A DNA stretch of 64,000 bases from JBMNMU01 sp050953505 (GTDB lineage: Bacteria; Bacillota; Clostridia; Peptostreptococcales; Anaerovoracaceae): the NCBI GenBank assembly GCA_050953505.1, contig JBMNMU010000001.1:310001-374000 (forward strand), written 5' to 3'. Both the position numbers and the translations under genes were made by a program. Shown piece by piece: positions 1-8,339 of the stretch. Below the pieces are notes generated by a model that made no database searches, was not told the DNA's origin, and worked only from the letters and a program-made list of their open reading frames with translations. Each line of letters starts with the position of its first letter. The first letter of the stretch is position 1.

Positions 1-1927
1 CGCTGCAACTATGGACTGGATGGAGCAAGAGCAGGAAAGGGGTATAACTATAACCTCTGCTGCAACTACAGCCCAATGGAAAGGCAATAGAATCAACATT
101 ATCGATACACCAGGACACGTAGACTTCACTGTAGAAGTTGAAAGGTCCCTGAGAGTTCTTGACGGAGCAGTTACTGTGCTCTGTGCTAAAGGGGGAGTAG
201 AACCCCAATCAGAAACCGTATGGAGACAAGCCGAAAAGTACGGCGTACCCAGATTAATATTTGTTAACAAGATGGATATTAACGGGGCAAACTTTTTCCA
301 TGTTGTGGATATGGTAAAAGACCGATTAAAGGCCAATGCTGTTCCTATTCAGCTACCTATAGGTAAAGAAAACGATTTCGTCGGTATCATCGATCTAGTA
401 GAAATGAAAGCCGAAATCTATAAGGATAGCTTAGGGAAAGAGTTTGATATTTTAGATGTACCAGAGGATCTTCTAGACGAAGCAACCACTTACAGAAGCA
501 ATCTGATTGAAGCTGTTGCTGATGCGGACGAAGATTTAATGATGAAGTATTTGGAAGGTGAAGAGATTTCCAAGGAAGAAATAAAAGCAGGTATCAGAAA
601 AATGACCATTGAAGGTAGAATGATACCAGTAGCTTGCGGCTCTGCTTATCGTAACAAGGGTGTGCAAATGCTTCTTGATGCAGTTATTGATTATATGCCG
701 TCTCCGTTGGATATCCCGCCGATAAAAGGGATTATCCCAGGAACTGGAGAAGAAGGGGAGAGGGTTACAGACGATAAAGCTCCTTTCTCAGCTCTAGCCT
801 TCAAAATCATGGCGGATCCTTTTGTAGGAAAGCTAGCCTTCTTTAGAGTATATTCAGGAAGCCTGAAATCAGGATCTTATGTTTATAACTCTATAAAAAA
901 CAAAAGAGAAAGAATCGGTAGGATTCTTCTCATGCATGCTAACCACAGAGAAGAAATCGATGAGGTTTATGCAGGGGACATCGCGGCAGCAGTGGGATTA
1001 AAAGATACCACCACTGGGGATACGTTATGTGATGAAAAGGATACTATTATCCTTGAGTCCATGGAGTTCCCGGATCCGGTTATTGAAATTGCCATTGAGC
1101 CAAAGACAAAAGCGGGTCAGGATAAGATGGGAATGGCATTAGCTAAACTATCTGAGGAAGACCCAACATTTAAGACTTATACAAACGAAGAAACTGGTCA
1201 AACGATTATTTCAGGTATGGGAGAACTTCATCTTGAGATTATCGTGGACAGACTATTACGCGAGTTTAAGGTTGAGGCCAATGTAGGTAAACCACAGGTT
1301 TCCTATAAAGAAACCATTACCACTGACACTGATGTGGATCACAAATATGCGAAACAGTCTGGTGGCCGTGGACAATATGGTCATGTTAAGATTAAGGTTT
1401 ATCCAAGGGAGGCTGGTTCCGGATATGAGTTTAAGAACTCTATCGTCGGTGGTGCTATTCCGAAGGAGTATATTCCAAAGATTGATGAAGGTATCAGGGA
1501 ATCCATGCAAAATGGACCTTTGGCAGGATATCAAGTGGTAGATGTAGGCGTTGAGCTTTATGATGGTTCTTATCATGAAGTAGACTCCTCTGAAATGGCG
1601 TTCAAGATTGCCGCATCTATGGCGTTTAGAGAAGCTGCTAAAAAGGCTAAGCCTGTTCTTCTTGAGCCGGTATTTAAGGTTGAGGTTACTGTTCCTGAGG
1701 AAAATATGGGAGATGTAATCGGAGATATCAGTTCACGAAGAGGAAGAATCGAAGGAACAGACATAAATTCTGGAGCAGCTGTAGTAAAAGGATTTGTTCC
1801 GCTTTCAGAAATGTTTGGATATGCTACGGATCTTAGATCAAAAACACAAGGCCGAGGGGTATATGTAATGCAGTTTGACCACTTCGAAAAACTACCAGAA
1901 GGTCTTATTGATCAGATTAACAAATAA
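1..1927 (+). CDS. fusA: Elongation factor G, 5' end outside window
   Basis: GTPase that translocates tRNAs and mRNA through the ribosome and, with ribosome recycling factor, splits post-termination ribosomes. The frame is open from base 2, so the P-loop and roughly the first 50 residues lie outside the window. Visible are switch I (GITITSAATT), G3 (DTPGHVDF), G4 (NKMD), and then domains II to V, ending at a TAA stop. EF-G is usually about 690 residues; a little over 640 are present. tuf follows after 57 bases, the standard end of the str operon. No frameshift or missing motif is seen in the part present. Confidence 0.98.
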   Translation, partial: AATMDWMEQEQERGITITSAATTAQWKGNRINIIDTPGHVDFTVEVERSLRVLDGAVTVLCAKGGVEPQSETVWRQAEKYGVPRLIFVNKMDINGANFFHVVDMVKDRLKANAVPIQLPIGKENDFVGIIDLVEMKAEIYKDSLGKEFDILDVPEDLLDEATTYRSNLIEAVADADEDLMMKYLEGEEISKEEIKAGIRKMTIEGRMIPVACGSAYRNKGVQMLLDAVIDYMPSPLDIPPIKGIIPGTGEEGERVTDDKAPFSALAFKIMADPFVGKLAFFRVYSGSLKSGSYVYNSIKNKRERIGRILLMHANHREEIDEVYAGDIAAAVGLKDTTTGDTLCDEKDTIILESMEFPDPVIEIAIEPKTKAGQDKMGMALAKLSEEDPTFKTYTNEETGQTIISGMGELHLEIIVDRLLREFKVEANVGKPQVSYKETITTDTDVDHKYAKQSGGRGQYGHVKIKVYPREAGSGYEFKNSIVGGAIPKEYIPKIDEGIRESMQNGPLAGYQVVDVGVELYDGSYHEVDSSEMAFKIAASMAFREAAKKAKPVLLEPVFKVEVTVPEENMGDVIGDISSRRGRIEGTDINSGAAVVKGFVPLSEMFGYATDLRSKTQGRGVYVMQFDHFEKLPEGLIDQINK

Positions 1928-1984
1928 TAATTCCAAATAATATTTATTAAAATTTTTAATAAACCATGAAAAGGAGAAAAGAAG

Positions 1985-3178
1985 ATGGCTAAAGCTAAAT
2001 TCGATAGAAATAAGCCCCATGTAAACATCGGGACAATCGGTCACGTAGACCATGGAAAGACAACATTGACAGCAGCAATCACAAGAACATTGAGCCAGAG
2101 ATACGGACTTGGTGACAAAGTAGATTTTGACATGATTGACAAGGCGCCAGAAGAAAAAGAAAGAGGAATCACCATTGCCACATCTCACGTAGAGTATGAA
2201 ACACCAAACAGACACTATGCTCACGTAGACTGCCCAGGTCACGCCGACTATGTAAAGAACATGATCACAGGAGCAGCTCAGATGGACGGAGCGATTCTAG
2301 TAGTAGCAGCAACAGACGGTCCTATGCCTCAGACAAGAGAGCACATTCTGCTTTCAAGACAGGTAGGGGTACCATATATCATCGTATTCCTAAACAAATG
2401 TGACCTAGTAGATGACGAAGAACTTCTAGACCTAGTTGAAATGGAAGTAAGAGAGCTTCTAGACATGTATGAATTCCCTGGAGACGATACACCGATCATC
2501 AGAGGATCAGCTCTTGAAGCCCTAAACAATCCAGAAGGTCCATGGGGAGACAAGATTGTAGAGCTATTTGAAGCAGTAGACACATTTATTCCAGAACCTA
2601 CAAGAGCAACAGAAAGACCATTCCTAATGCCTGTAGAGGACGTATTCTCCATCACAGGAAGAGGAACAGTAGCAACAGGAAGAGTAGAGAGAGGAACCCT
2701 TAAGGTATCCGACGAAGTTGAAATCGTAGGTCTAGCAGACGAAGCAAGAAAAGTTGTTGTAACCGGAATAGAAATGTTCAGAAAGCTTCTTGATTATGCA
2801 GAAGCTGGTGACAACATCGGAGCACTTCTAAGAGGAGTACAAAGAACAGAAATCGAAAGAGGTCAGGTACTTGCAAAGCCAGGTAGCATCAAGCCTCACA
2901 CAAAGTTCTCATCTGAGGTTTACGTACTGAAGAAGGAAGAAGGCGGAAGACATACACCATTCTTCAACGGTTATAGACCACAGTTCTACTTCAGAACAAC
3001 AGACGTAACAGGAAACATTCAGCTACCAGAAGGCGTAGAAATGTGTATGCCTGGAGATAACATCCAGATGGAAATTGAGCTAATCAGCCCAATCGCTATC
3101 GAAGAAGGACTAAGATTTGCTATCAGAGAAGGCGGAAGAACAGTAGGATCCGGCGTAGTAGCAAAGATTACAGAATAA
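1985..3178 (+). CDS. tuf: Elongation factor Tu
   Basis: GTPase that delivers aminoacyl-tRNA to the ribosomal A site. At 397 residues it has the normal family length. The P-loop GHVDHGKT is near residue 19, followed by switch I (RGITIATSHVEY), G3 DCPGHADY and G4 NKCD; domains II and III follow. The ATG is preceded by AAAAGGAG. Codon use is strongly biased to AGA, CTA and GTA, as expected for a very highly expressed gene. It is the last gene of the str operon here, with a strong terminator 47 bases after the stop. Confidence 0.98.
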   Translation: MAKAKFDRNKPHVNIGTIGHVDHGKTTLTAAITRTLSQRYGLGDKVDFDMIDKAPEEKERGITIATSHVEYETPNRHYAHVDCPGHADYVKNMITGAAQMDGAILVVAATDGPMPQTREHILLSRQVGVPYIIVFLNKCDLVDDEELLDLVEMEVRELLDMYEFPGDDTPIIRGSALEALNNPEGPWGDKIVELFEAVDTFIPEPTRATERPFLMPVEDVFSITGRGTVATGRVERGTLKVSDEVEIVGLADEARKVVVTGIEMFRKLLDYAEAGDNIGALLRGVQRTEIERGQVLAKPGSIKPHTKFSSEVYVLKKEEGGRHTPFFNGYRPQFYFRTTDVTGNIQLPEGVEMCMPGDNIQMEIELISPIAIEEGLRFAIREGGRTVGSGVVAKITE

Positions 3179-3224
3179 TTCCGTAGCATAGCATCCGGCA
3201 CAGCCGTATGATGCAGGACGAGAT

Positions 3225-3263
3225 AAATGAAAAGAGACCCGCAATGCGAGTCTCTTTTCATTT
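3225..3263 (+). terminator. Terminator of the fusA-tuf operon
   Basis: The stem AATGAAAAGAGAC pairs with a downstream GTCTCTTTTCATT across a short loop (CCGCAATGCGA region), and the arm runs into TTTATT. It lies 47 bases after the tuf stop and is the first intrinsic terminator after it. Confidence 0.85.
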
Positions 3264-3284
3264 ATTATAGAGCCAATGATGAAT

Positions 3285-3332
3285 GGGCTCTGCAATAAAT
3301 GGGCTCTGCAATAAATGGGCTCTGCAATAAAT
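3285..3332. repeat. Three tandem copies of a 16-bp repeat
   Basis: GGGCTCTGCAATAAAT occurs three times head to tail without a mismatch (3285, 3301, 3317). It sits between the tuf terminator and the two duplicated terminator cassettes. No coding or promoter role is seen; it looks like slippage or duplication in a non-coding spacer. Confidence 0.9.
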
Positions 3333-3381
3333 GTTAGGGTATCTGAGAAAAATCAGACGCCCCAATATTTCATTTATCTGC

Positions 3382-3515
3382 CTCTATGTCAAATGTTGGG
3401 GTTGAGCCTTGCATAGAAAAAGACTCGCAGAAATGCGAGCCTTTTTGGCTCTATGTCAAATGTTGGGGTTGAGCCTTGTATAGAAAAAGACCCGCAGAAA
3501 TGCGAGTCTTTTTCT
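3382..3515. repeat. Tandem duplication of a 67-bp terminator cassette
   Basis: Two near-identical 67-bp units (3382-3448 and 3449-3515) each start with CTCTATGTCAAATGTTGGGG and end in a terminator-like hairpin. In that hairpin AAAAAGACTCGCA pairs with TGCGAGCCTTTTT, or the variant with CCC and TCT. The hairpins echo the GCAATGCGAG core of the tuf terminator, so the region may be built from copies of it. The second unit ends inside the stop codon region of the convergent small gene at 3514, so it also works as a terminator for that gene. Confidence 0.85.
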
Positions 3516-3690
3516 ATATATCCTTTCTTTCGTTTTTATTTGTTTTCATCTGGTTAAGCATGCAGCCCAGACATACTTTACACTTGGTGCACTCGTGCTC
3601 CACAACATAGAGTTGATAGCATTTTGGGCATCTCTCCCAACCATTATCAAAATCAGGCTCATAGCCACAGTTCTTACAAACCTTTTTCAT
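3514..3690 (-). CDS. 58-residue double zinc-ribbon protein, unknown function
   Basis: A small gene on the minus strand: ATG at 3690 after GAAGGGAGC, a good Shine-Dalgarno, and TAG at 3514. The product begins MKKVCKNCGYEPDF. It has eight cysteines in four CxxC pairs: residues 5/8 with 21/24, then 34/37 with 40/43. This is enough for two zinc knuckles. I do not recognise a named family. It is alone between the tuf terminators and the repeat array and runs against the flanking operons. Metal binding is inferred from the Cys spacing only. Function could be a transcription or translation accessory zinc ribbon, but nothing shows this. Confidence 0.75.
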   Translation of the reverse strand: MKKVCKNCGYEPDFDNGWERCPKCYQLYVVEHECTKCKVCLGCMLNQMKTNKNERKDI

Positions 3691-3730
3691 ATTATTATTG
3701 CTCCCTTCAAATAAGTCAATGAAACTTTAT

Positions 3731-3830
3731 TATGTGAATATGCGTATTCAGATGTTGTAGGCCATGCCAAATGGCTTTTCATATAGCACACCTATCACGC
3801 CTACTATGTGAGTATGCGCATTCAGATGTT
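3731..3830. repeat. Pair of 26-bp direct repeats with an internal hairpin
   Basis: TATGTGAATATGCGTATTCA plus GATGTT at 3731-3756 recurs at 3805-3830 with two changes (GAGTATGCGCATTCA). The core TGAATA-TGCG-TATTCA is an inverted repeat. The second copy leads directly into the hairpin array that starts at 3829. The pair may mark the boundary of that array. Confidence 0.7.
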
Positions 3831-4623
3831 CCTATACTTTCAGCGTTTCCAACCTGATATTGTAGGAATACTGGTCGTTTTTCCTACATTCCGCAGTAAA
3901 AAGTTGTTAAAGTGTAGGAACATTTCCTTAGATGTTGGGGGTGCGGACATTTTCTTGGACTGCCTAAGCTGCCAATCCAAGATCCTGTCTGTACTCCTAA
4001 GGACTCCTGTTTCCTACACCCTCTGTGTTTTCAACCTGCTATTGTAGGAATATTAATCGTTTTTCCTACATTTATCTGTCAAAGTCATGAAAGTGTAGGA
4101 ATTTTGGCTTAGTATTTCCTACACACTCAGTGTTTTCAACCTGATCTTGTAGGAATATTGGTCGTTTTTCCTACATTTATCTGTCAAAGTCATGAAAGTG
4201 TAGGAATTTTGGCTTAGAGTTTCCTACACTCTCAGTGTTTTCAACCTGATCTTGTAGGAATATTGGTCGTTTTTCCTACATTTATCTGTCAAAGTCATGA
4301 AAGTGTAGGACTTTTAGCTTAGTATTTCCTACACACTCAGTGCTTTCAACCTGATATTGTAGGAATACTGATCGTTTTTCCTACATTCCGCAGTAAAAAG
4401 TTGTTAAAGTGTAGGAACATTTCCTTAGATGTTCCTACACTTTAGGGGATTTACCCAATTTTGTAGGAACTTCACCTATATTTTCCTACAAATTCATAGA
4501 AAAAGTGATAATCGTAGGAACATTTCCTCAGACGTTCCTACGATTTAGGGAATTTGCCCAAATTTGTAGGAACTGTGCCCGGATTTTCCTACAAATTTTC
4601 ATAAAAATCAAAAACTGTAGGAA
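3829..4623. repeat. Array of ~105-bp units, two TGTAGGAA/TTCCTACA hairpins each
   Basis: From 4043 the pattern is regular. Hairpin A (TGTAGGAA, 12-nt loop, TTCCTACA) starts at 4043, 4148, 4253, 4358, 4462 and 4565. Hairpin B (GTGTAGGAA, about 14-nt loop, TTCCTACAC) is at 4094, 4199, 4304, 4410 and 4513, with a half site at 4616. The period is exactly 105 bp for the first units, then 103-106. A partly deleted unit lies at 3829-3920, separated by unrelated sequence (3930-4010). The A-B linker TTTATCTGTCAAAGTCATGA is conserved in the middle copies. No open reading frame of credible length uses the array. It lies between the tuf terminators and the S10 promoter, an unusual place for a repeat array. 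Confidence 0.9.
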
Positions 4624-4821
4624 TCCAGCTTATGATATTTTAATACCCTGGTGCAGTTTTTGCAATCGTTTTAATAGGAGGAATAATCTTCAAAAATCAA
4701 CAAAACACAAAAAATGAAACACACGGCACAGTGTCATAATAGATGATACTCAAAGCATTGGAATATAAATGAATCCATTTGCAAAAAAACTATAAAAAAT
4801 TGAATTATTTTTAAAAAACTA
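4624..4821. other. AT-rich spacer before the S10-operon promoter
   Basis: No gene is seen. The stretch is AT-rich and contains AAAATGAAACACACGGCA at about 4710, a phrase that recurs at 5164 in the leader of rpsJ. It joins the repeat array to the promoter at 4822. Confidence 0.5.
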
Positions 4822-4850
4822 TTGCAATTCTCCTCAGGTTATATTATACT
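4822..4850 (+). promoter_or_regulatory. Promoter of the S10-spc-alpha super-operon
   Basis: TTGCAA (4822-4827), a 17-base spacer, then TATACT (4845-4850) match the vegetative sigma consensus well. It lies just after the hairpin array and is the only good promoter found before rpsJ. It would give a transcript with a leader of about 420 bases. Confidence 0.7.
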
Positions 4851-4851
4851 A

Positions 4852-5278
4852 CAAAGGCTTGCTACAAATGGACGCAGTATTTGCACTTAAATTACGCAGT
4901 CTAGGCAACGAAAATCAACAAATCATAGATTTATGATTTTTCGGGAACACTCCGTCGATAGTGATTACACACTGTGACAGAATGTTCAAGGGAAACAACC
5001 AAACGACTTATGTTGAGACCCAATTTACACATAGGCAGATTGGTTGCCCTGCAAAAGCGATGATGCAGGAAGTTGCTGAGCTATCAGGTAATTTCTGCAG
5101 AGAATTGTCCGTTCATGAAACGGGCGAAGGGATTCTCGCATTTTTCTTTTGCGTAAAAAAATATGAAACACACGGCAGCGTGTGCAACGATATTTCTTAA
5201 GATACGAAAGAGAAAACAAGAAAGAGAACCCCTCGTACAGCATAGCGAAAATGTGCGAAAATAAGGAGGAAAGAAAGA
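4852..5278 (+). promoter_or_regulatory. Long untranslated leader of rpsJ
   Basis: About 420 bases separate the promoter from rpsJ. Small frames here lack a ribosome binding site and family resemblance. The leader holds several inverted repeats, the clearest being CACACG-GCAG-CGTGTG at 5169-5184. In E. coli the S10 operon leader is bound by L4; whether this leader is a comparable control site is inference. The rpsJ ribosome binding site AAGGAGGAAAG closes it. Confidence 0.45.
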
Positions 5279-5590
5279 ATGAGTGAACAACAAAAAATCA
5301 GAATTAAGCTGAAAGCATATGATCACAAAACATTAGATCAATCAGCTGAAAGAATCGTAGAAACAGCAAAGAAAACAGGTGCAGATGTTTCTGGACCAAT
5401 TCCGTTGCCTACAGAAAAGCAAGTAGTTACAATCTTGAGAGCAGTTCATAAATATAAGGACAGCCGTGAGCAGTTCGAACAGAGAACTCACAAGAGACTA
5501 ATCGATATCTCAAACACCACACCAAAAACTGTCGATGCATTGATGAAGCTTGACCTACCAGCAGGTGTAGATATCGAAATCAAACTTTAG
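5279..5590 (+). CDS. rpsJ: 30S ribosomal protein S10
   Basis: Small-subunit head protein (also NusE in antitermination). At 103 residues it has family length, beginning MSEQQKIRIKLKAYDH and carrying the conserved GPIPLPTEKQ loop and the SREQFEQRTHKR stretch. ATG follows AAGGAGGAAAGA. It is the first gene of the super-operon; rplC starts 88 bases later. Confidence 0.98.
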   Translation: MSEQQKIRIKLKAYDHKTLDQSAERIVETAKKTGADVSGPIPLPTEKQVVTILRAVHKYKDSREQFEQRTHKRLIDISNTTPKTVDALMKLDLPAGVDIEIKL

Positions 5591-5678
5591 AAAATACTAA
5601 GTCATATAGATTTTCGACGGTCTTAGTATGATTACTACAAAAGCAGTAATCCGCTGTAAGAAACCAGGAGGTATAAGG

Positions 5679-6314
5679 ATGAAGACAATTTTAGGAAAGA
5701 AAGTCGGAATGACTCAAATTTTTTCCGAAAATGGTGAAGCAATTCCGGTAACTGTTATTGAAGCAGGTCCCGTAGTTGTTACTCAAATCAAAACAGTTGA
5801 AACTGACGGCTATAACGCTGTGCAAATAGGTTACGGCGACTTAAAGCCACAAAGAAGCAATAAGCCGACAAAAGGACATTTCGAAAGATGGCAAGCTCCA
5901 CTAAAAAAACACTTGACTGAAATCAGACTTGATGAAGGTGAAAGCTATGAGCCTAACCAAGTAATCACCGTAGCCGATTTCGAAGAAGGAAAAAAGCTTG
6001 ATATTACAGGAGTTTCCAAAGGAAAAGGAACACAAGGTAATATCAAAAGACACGGTCACGGAAGAGGCCCTATGTCTCACGGATCAAAGCATCATAGACT
6101 TGCTGGTGCCCTAGCAGCCTCTGCTTTCCCAGGTAGAGTATTTAAAGGGAACAAAGGTCCTGGAAGAATGGGTCGCGACACTGTAACTATCCAGAATGTA
6201 GTTCTAGTAAAGGTTATCGAAGACAGAAACTTAATGCTTGTCAAAGGTTCAGTACCAGGCAACAAAGGTGGACTACTTCGCATTCAATACGCAGTTAAAG
6301 GACAAGACGAATAA
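5679..6314 (+). CDS. rplC: 50S ribosomal protein L3
   Basis: Large-subunit protein whose central loop reaches the peptidyl transferase centre. The product is 211 residues, starting MKTILGKKVGMTQIF. I chose the ATG at 5679, with CCAGGAGGTATAAGG in front, over an in-frame ATG at 5628 that has no ribosome binding site and adds 17 non-conserved residues. The RHGHGRGPMSHGSK segment of the loop is intact. Its gene lies between rpsJ and rplD as in other Bacillota. Confidence 0.97.
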   Translation: MKTILGKKVGMTQIFSENGEAIPVTVIEAGPVVVTQIKTVETDGYNAVQIGYGDLKPQRSNKPTKGHFERWQAPLKKHLTEIRLDEGESYEPNQVITVADFEEGKKLDITGVSKGKGTQGNIKRHGHGRGPMSHGSKHHRLAGALAASAFPGRVFKGNKGPGRMGRDTVTIQNVVLVKVIEDRNLMLVKGSVPGNKGGLLRIQYAVKGQDE

Positions 6315-6342
6315 ATAACGACTTGAGAAAGGAGGAAGTAAA

Positions 6343-6966
6343 ATGGCAAAAGTAACTATGTTAAACATGGCTGGCGCGCAAGCCGGTGAAATTGAATTGA
6401 ACGATGATATTTTTGGAATAGAAGTAAATGAATATGCAGTTCATGAAATCATAAAAAATTATCTTGCAAATCAGAGACAGGGTACTCAATCAGCAAAAAC
6501 AAGAGCTGATGTAAGAGGCGGCGGAAGAAAACCTTTCAGACAGAAGGGCACAGGACGTCACAGACAAGGAAGTACCACAGACCCATCACAAGTTGGCGGC
6601 GGAGTAGCTTTTGCACCAAAGCCAAGAGACTACAGATATGCAGTACCTAAGAAGCTAAAGAGACTTGCTATGAAGTCAGCTCTATCCTCAAAGGTGGGGG
6701 AAAAAGAAATCATCATTTTAGATGAACTATCATTTGCAGAGCCAAAGACAAAAGAAATGATCAAGGTTCTCGAGAATATTAAAGCTGCTAAGAAAGCACT
6801 TATTGTTATGGCAGATAAGGATGAGAATGTTATAAAATCCGCAGCTAACATTCCGGGAGTAAGAACAACTTTAGTTAACACAATGAACGTATATGAGATC
6901 ATTAATCATACCAGCTTCATCGTTACTAAGGATGCGATAAACAAAATTGAGGAGGTGTATTCATAA
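6343..6966 (+). CDS. rplD: 50S ribosomal protein L4
   Basis: Large-subunit protein lining the exit tunnel; in enterobacteria it also represses its own operon. It has 207 residues, the usual length. The basic tunnel loop (GGGRKPFRQKGTGRHRQGS) is near residues 63-81. ATG follows AAAGGAGGAAGTAAA. The stop overlaps the rplW start by one base (TAATG), implying coupled translation. Confidence 0.97.
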   Translation: MAKVTMLNMAGAQAGEIELNDDIFGIEVNEYAVHEIIKNYLANQRQGTQSAKTRADVRGGGRKPFRQKGTGRHRQGSTTDPSQVGGGVAFAPKPRDYRYAVPKKLKRLAMKSALSSKVGEKEIIILDELSFAEPKTKEMIKVLENIKAAKKALIVMADKDENVIKSAANIPGVRTTLVNTMNVYEIINHTSFIVTKDAINKIEEVYS

Positions 6967-7256
6967 TGAAAACCCCTTATGATGTAATCATTAAGCCGGT
7001 AATCTCAGAAAGAAGTATGGATGATGCGGCGAACAGAAAATATACTTTTAAAGTTGCTACAGATGCCAATAAGACTCAGGTTAAAGCGGCATTAGAAGAA
7101 ATCTTCGGAGTAGAAATTGAAAAAGTTAACATTATGAACGTTAAAGGCAAAATGAAAAGAATGGGAAAATACGTGGGAAGAACAGCTGCTACAAAGAAAG
7201 CTATCGTAACGCTTACTGAAAAGAGTAAGGAAATCGAATTCTTCCAAGGTCTATAA
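6966..7256 (+). CDS. rplW: 50S ribosomal protein L23
   Basis: Tunnel-exit protein that docks trigger factor and SRP. It has 96 residues and begins MKTPYDVIIKPVISERS, the family signature, with the KVNIMNVKGKMKR loop later. Its ribosome binding site GAGGTGTATTCATA lies inside the end of rplD. Fifteen bases separate it from rplB. Confidence 0.97.
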   Translation: MKTPYDVIIKPVISERSMDDAANRKYTFKVATDANKTQVKAALEEIFGVEIEKVNIMNVKGKMKRMGKYVGRTAATKKAIVTLTEKSKEIEFFQGL

Positions 7257-7271
7257 GGAGGGACGAAAAAC

Positions 7272-8108
7272 ATGGGAATCAAAAAGTATAATCCGACCTC
7301 TCCTGGATTGAGAGGAATGACGGTATCAACGTTTGAAGAAATTACAACAGACACCCCGGAAAAATCCCTTACAGTATCACTCAAAAAGAGAAAGTCAGGA
7401 AGAAATTCAAGAGGAAAGATTACAGTAAGGCATAGAGGTGGCGGCACCAGACCGAAATATAGAATCATCGACTTCAAAAGAAACAAAGACGGTATTCCAG
7501 GTAAGGTCGCAACCATCGAATACGATCCAAACAGAAGCGCAAACATTGCTTTAATCGTATATGCAGACGGGGAAAAGAGATACATCATTGCACCAAATAA
7601 GCTTAAGGTAGGAGACACCATTATGTCTGGACCTGATGCGGACATTCAAATTGGAAATACATTACCTGTAAAGAACATTCCTCTTGGTACTGTTATCCAT
7701 TGCATCGAGCTTAAAGCAGGAAAAGGTGCTCAAATGGTCAGATCAGCAGGAAATGGCGCACAGCTTATGGCTAAAGAAGGAAACTACGCGCAGGTAAGAC
7801 TTCCTTCTGGCGAAGTACGAAAGATTAGAATCGAATGTAGAGCTACTATAGGCGAAGTAGGAAATGGTGACCACGAAAATATCACTATCGGTAAAGCAGG
7901 AAGAAAGCGTCACATGGGTTATAGACCTACAGTGAGAGGTTCTGCAATGAATCCTAACGACCATCCACACGGTGGTGGTGAAGGAAAGACCGGTATCGGA
8001 AGAGTAAGTCCTGTTACTCCTTGGGGTATGCCTGCTCTTGGATATAAGACCAGAAAGAAAAATAAGCCTTCAGATCAATACATCGTGAAGAAGCGCGGCG
8101 AGAAATAA
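7272..8108 (+). CDS. rplB: 50S ribosomal protein L2
   Basis: RNA-binding core protein of the large subunit, needed for subunit joining and peptidyl transfer. It has 278 residues, normal length. The conserved MNPNDHPHGGGEGKTGIGR stretch with the functionally important histidine is near residues 224-242. ATG follows AGGAGGGACGAAAAAC. An unusually long gap of 231 bases, with a repeat-bounded segment, separates it from rpsS. Confidence 0.98.
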   Translation: MGIKKYNPTSPGLRGMTVSTFEEITTDTPEKSLTVSLKKRKSGRNSRGKITVRHRGGGTRPKYRIIDFKRNKDGIPGKVATIEYDPNRSANIALIVYADGEKRYIIAPNKLKVGDTIMSGPDADIQIGNTLPVKNIPLGTVIHCIELKAGKGAQMVRSAGNGAQLMAKEGNYAQVRLPSGEVRKIRIECRATIGEVGNGDHENITIGKAGRKRHMGYRPTVRGSAMNPNDHPHGGGEGKTGIGRVSPVTPWGMPALGYKTRKKNKPSDQYIVKKRGEK

Positions 8109-8166
8109 TCAAAAGTTATAGATTCAATTGCACGGGACGAGAAATACTTGCGGATGAAAATCCTAT

Positions 8167-8304
8167 AGTAATGCGGAAATTTAACGCAAGTTGCGCAGGA
8201 AAATTTTCGTAGTACACGAAGCCAGATAAAAATTGCGCGGCGCATATTACACATATGTAAAAAGTAATTTTTATCGCAGTGACAAAGTAATGCGGAAATT
8301 TAAC
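8167..8304. repeat. 19-bp direct repeats bounding a small palindromic insert
   Basis: AGTAATGCGGAAATTTAAC occurs at 8167-8185 and again, identical, at 8286-8304. Between them is a hairpin-rich segment: GATAAAAATT (8225-8234) pairs with AATTTTTATC (8266-8275), with ACATATGT inside. It lies in the rplB-rpsS gap, which in relatives is usually short. The arrangement resembles a small non-coding insertion or a tandem duplication; no open frame is present. Confidence 0.7.
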
Positions 8305-8339
8305 AAGCAAGAGGCAATTTGAAAGGAGGAAACATTATA

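Noticed and set aside
3808..4047. Open frame across the left part of the hairpin array
   Set aside because: It is generated by the repeat sequence, has no ribosome binding site and no protein-like composition.
3829..4623. CRISPR array
   Set aside because: The units are 105 bp and identical throughout, with conserved linkers; there are no unique spacers and no cas genes.
4961..5200. 79-residue frame in the rpsJ leader
   Set aside because: No ribosome binding site and no family; it lies in structured leader sequence.
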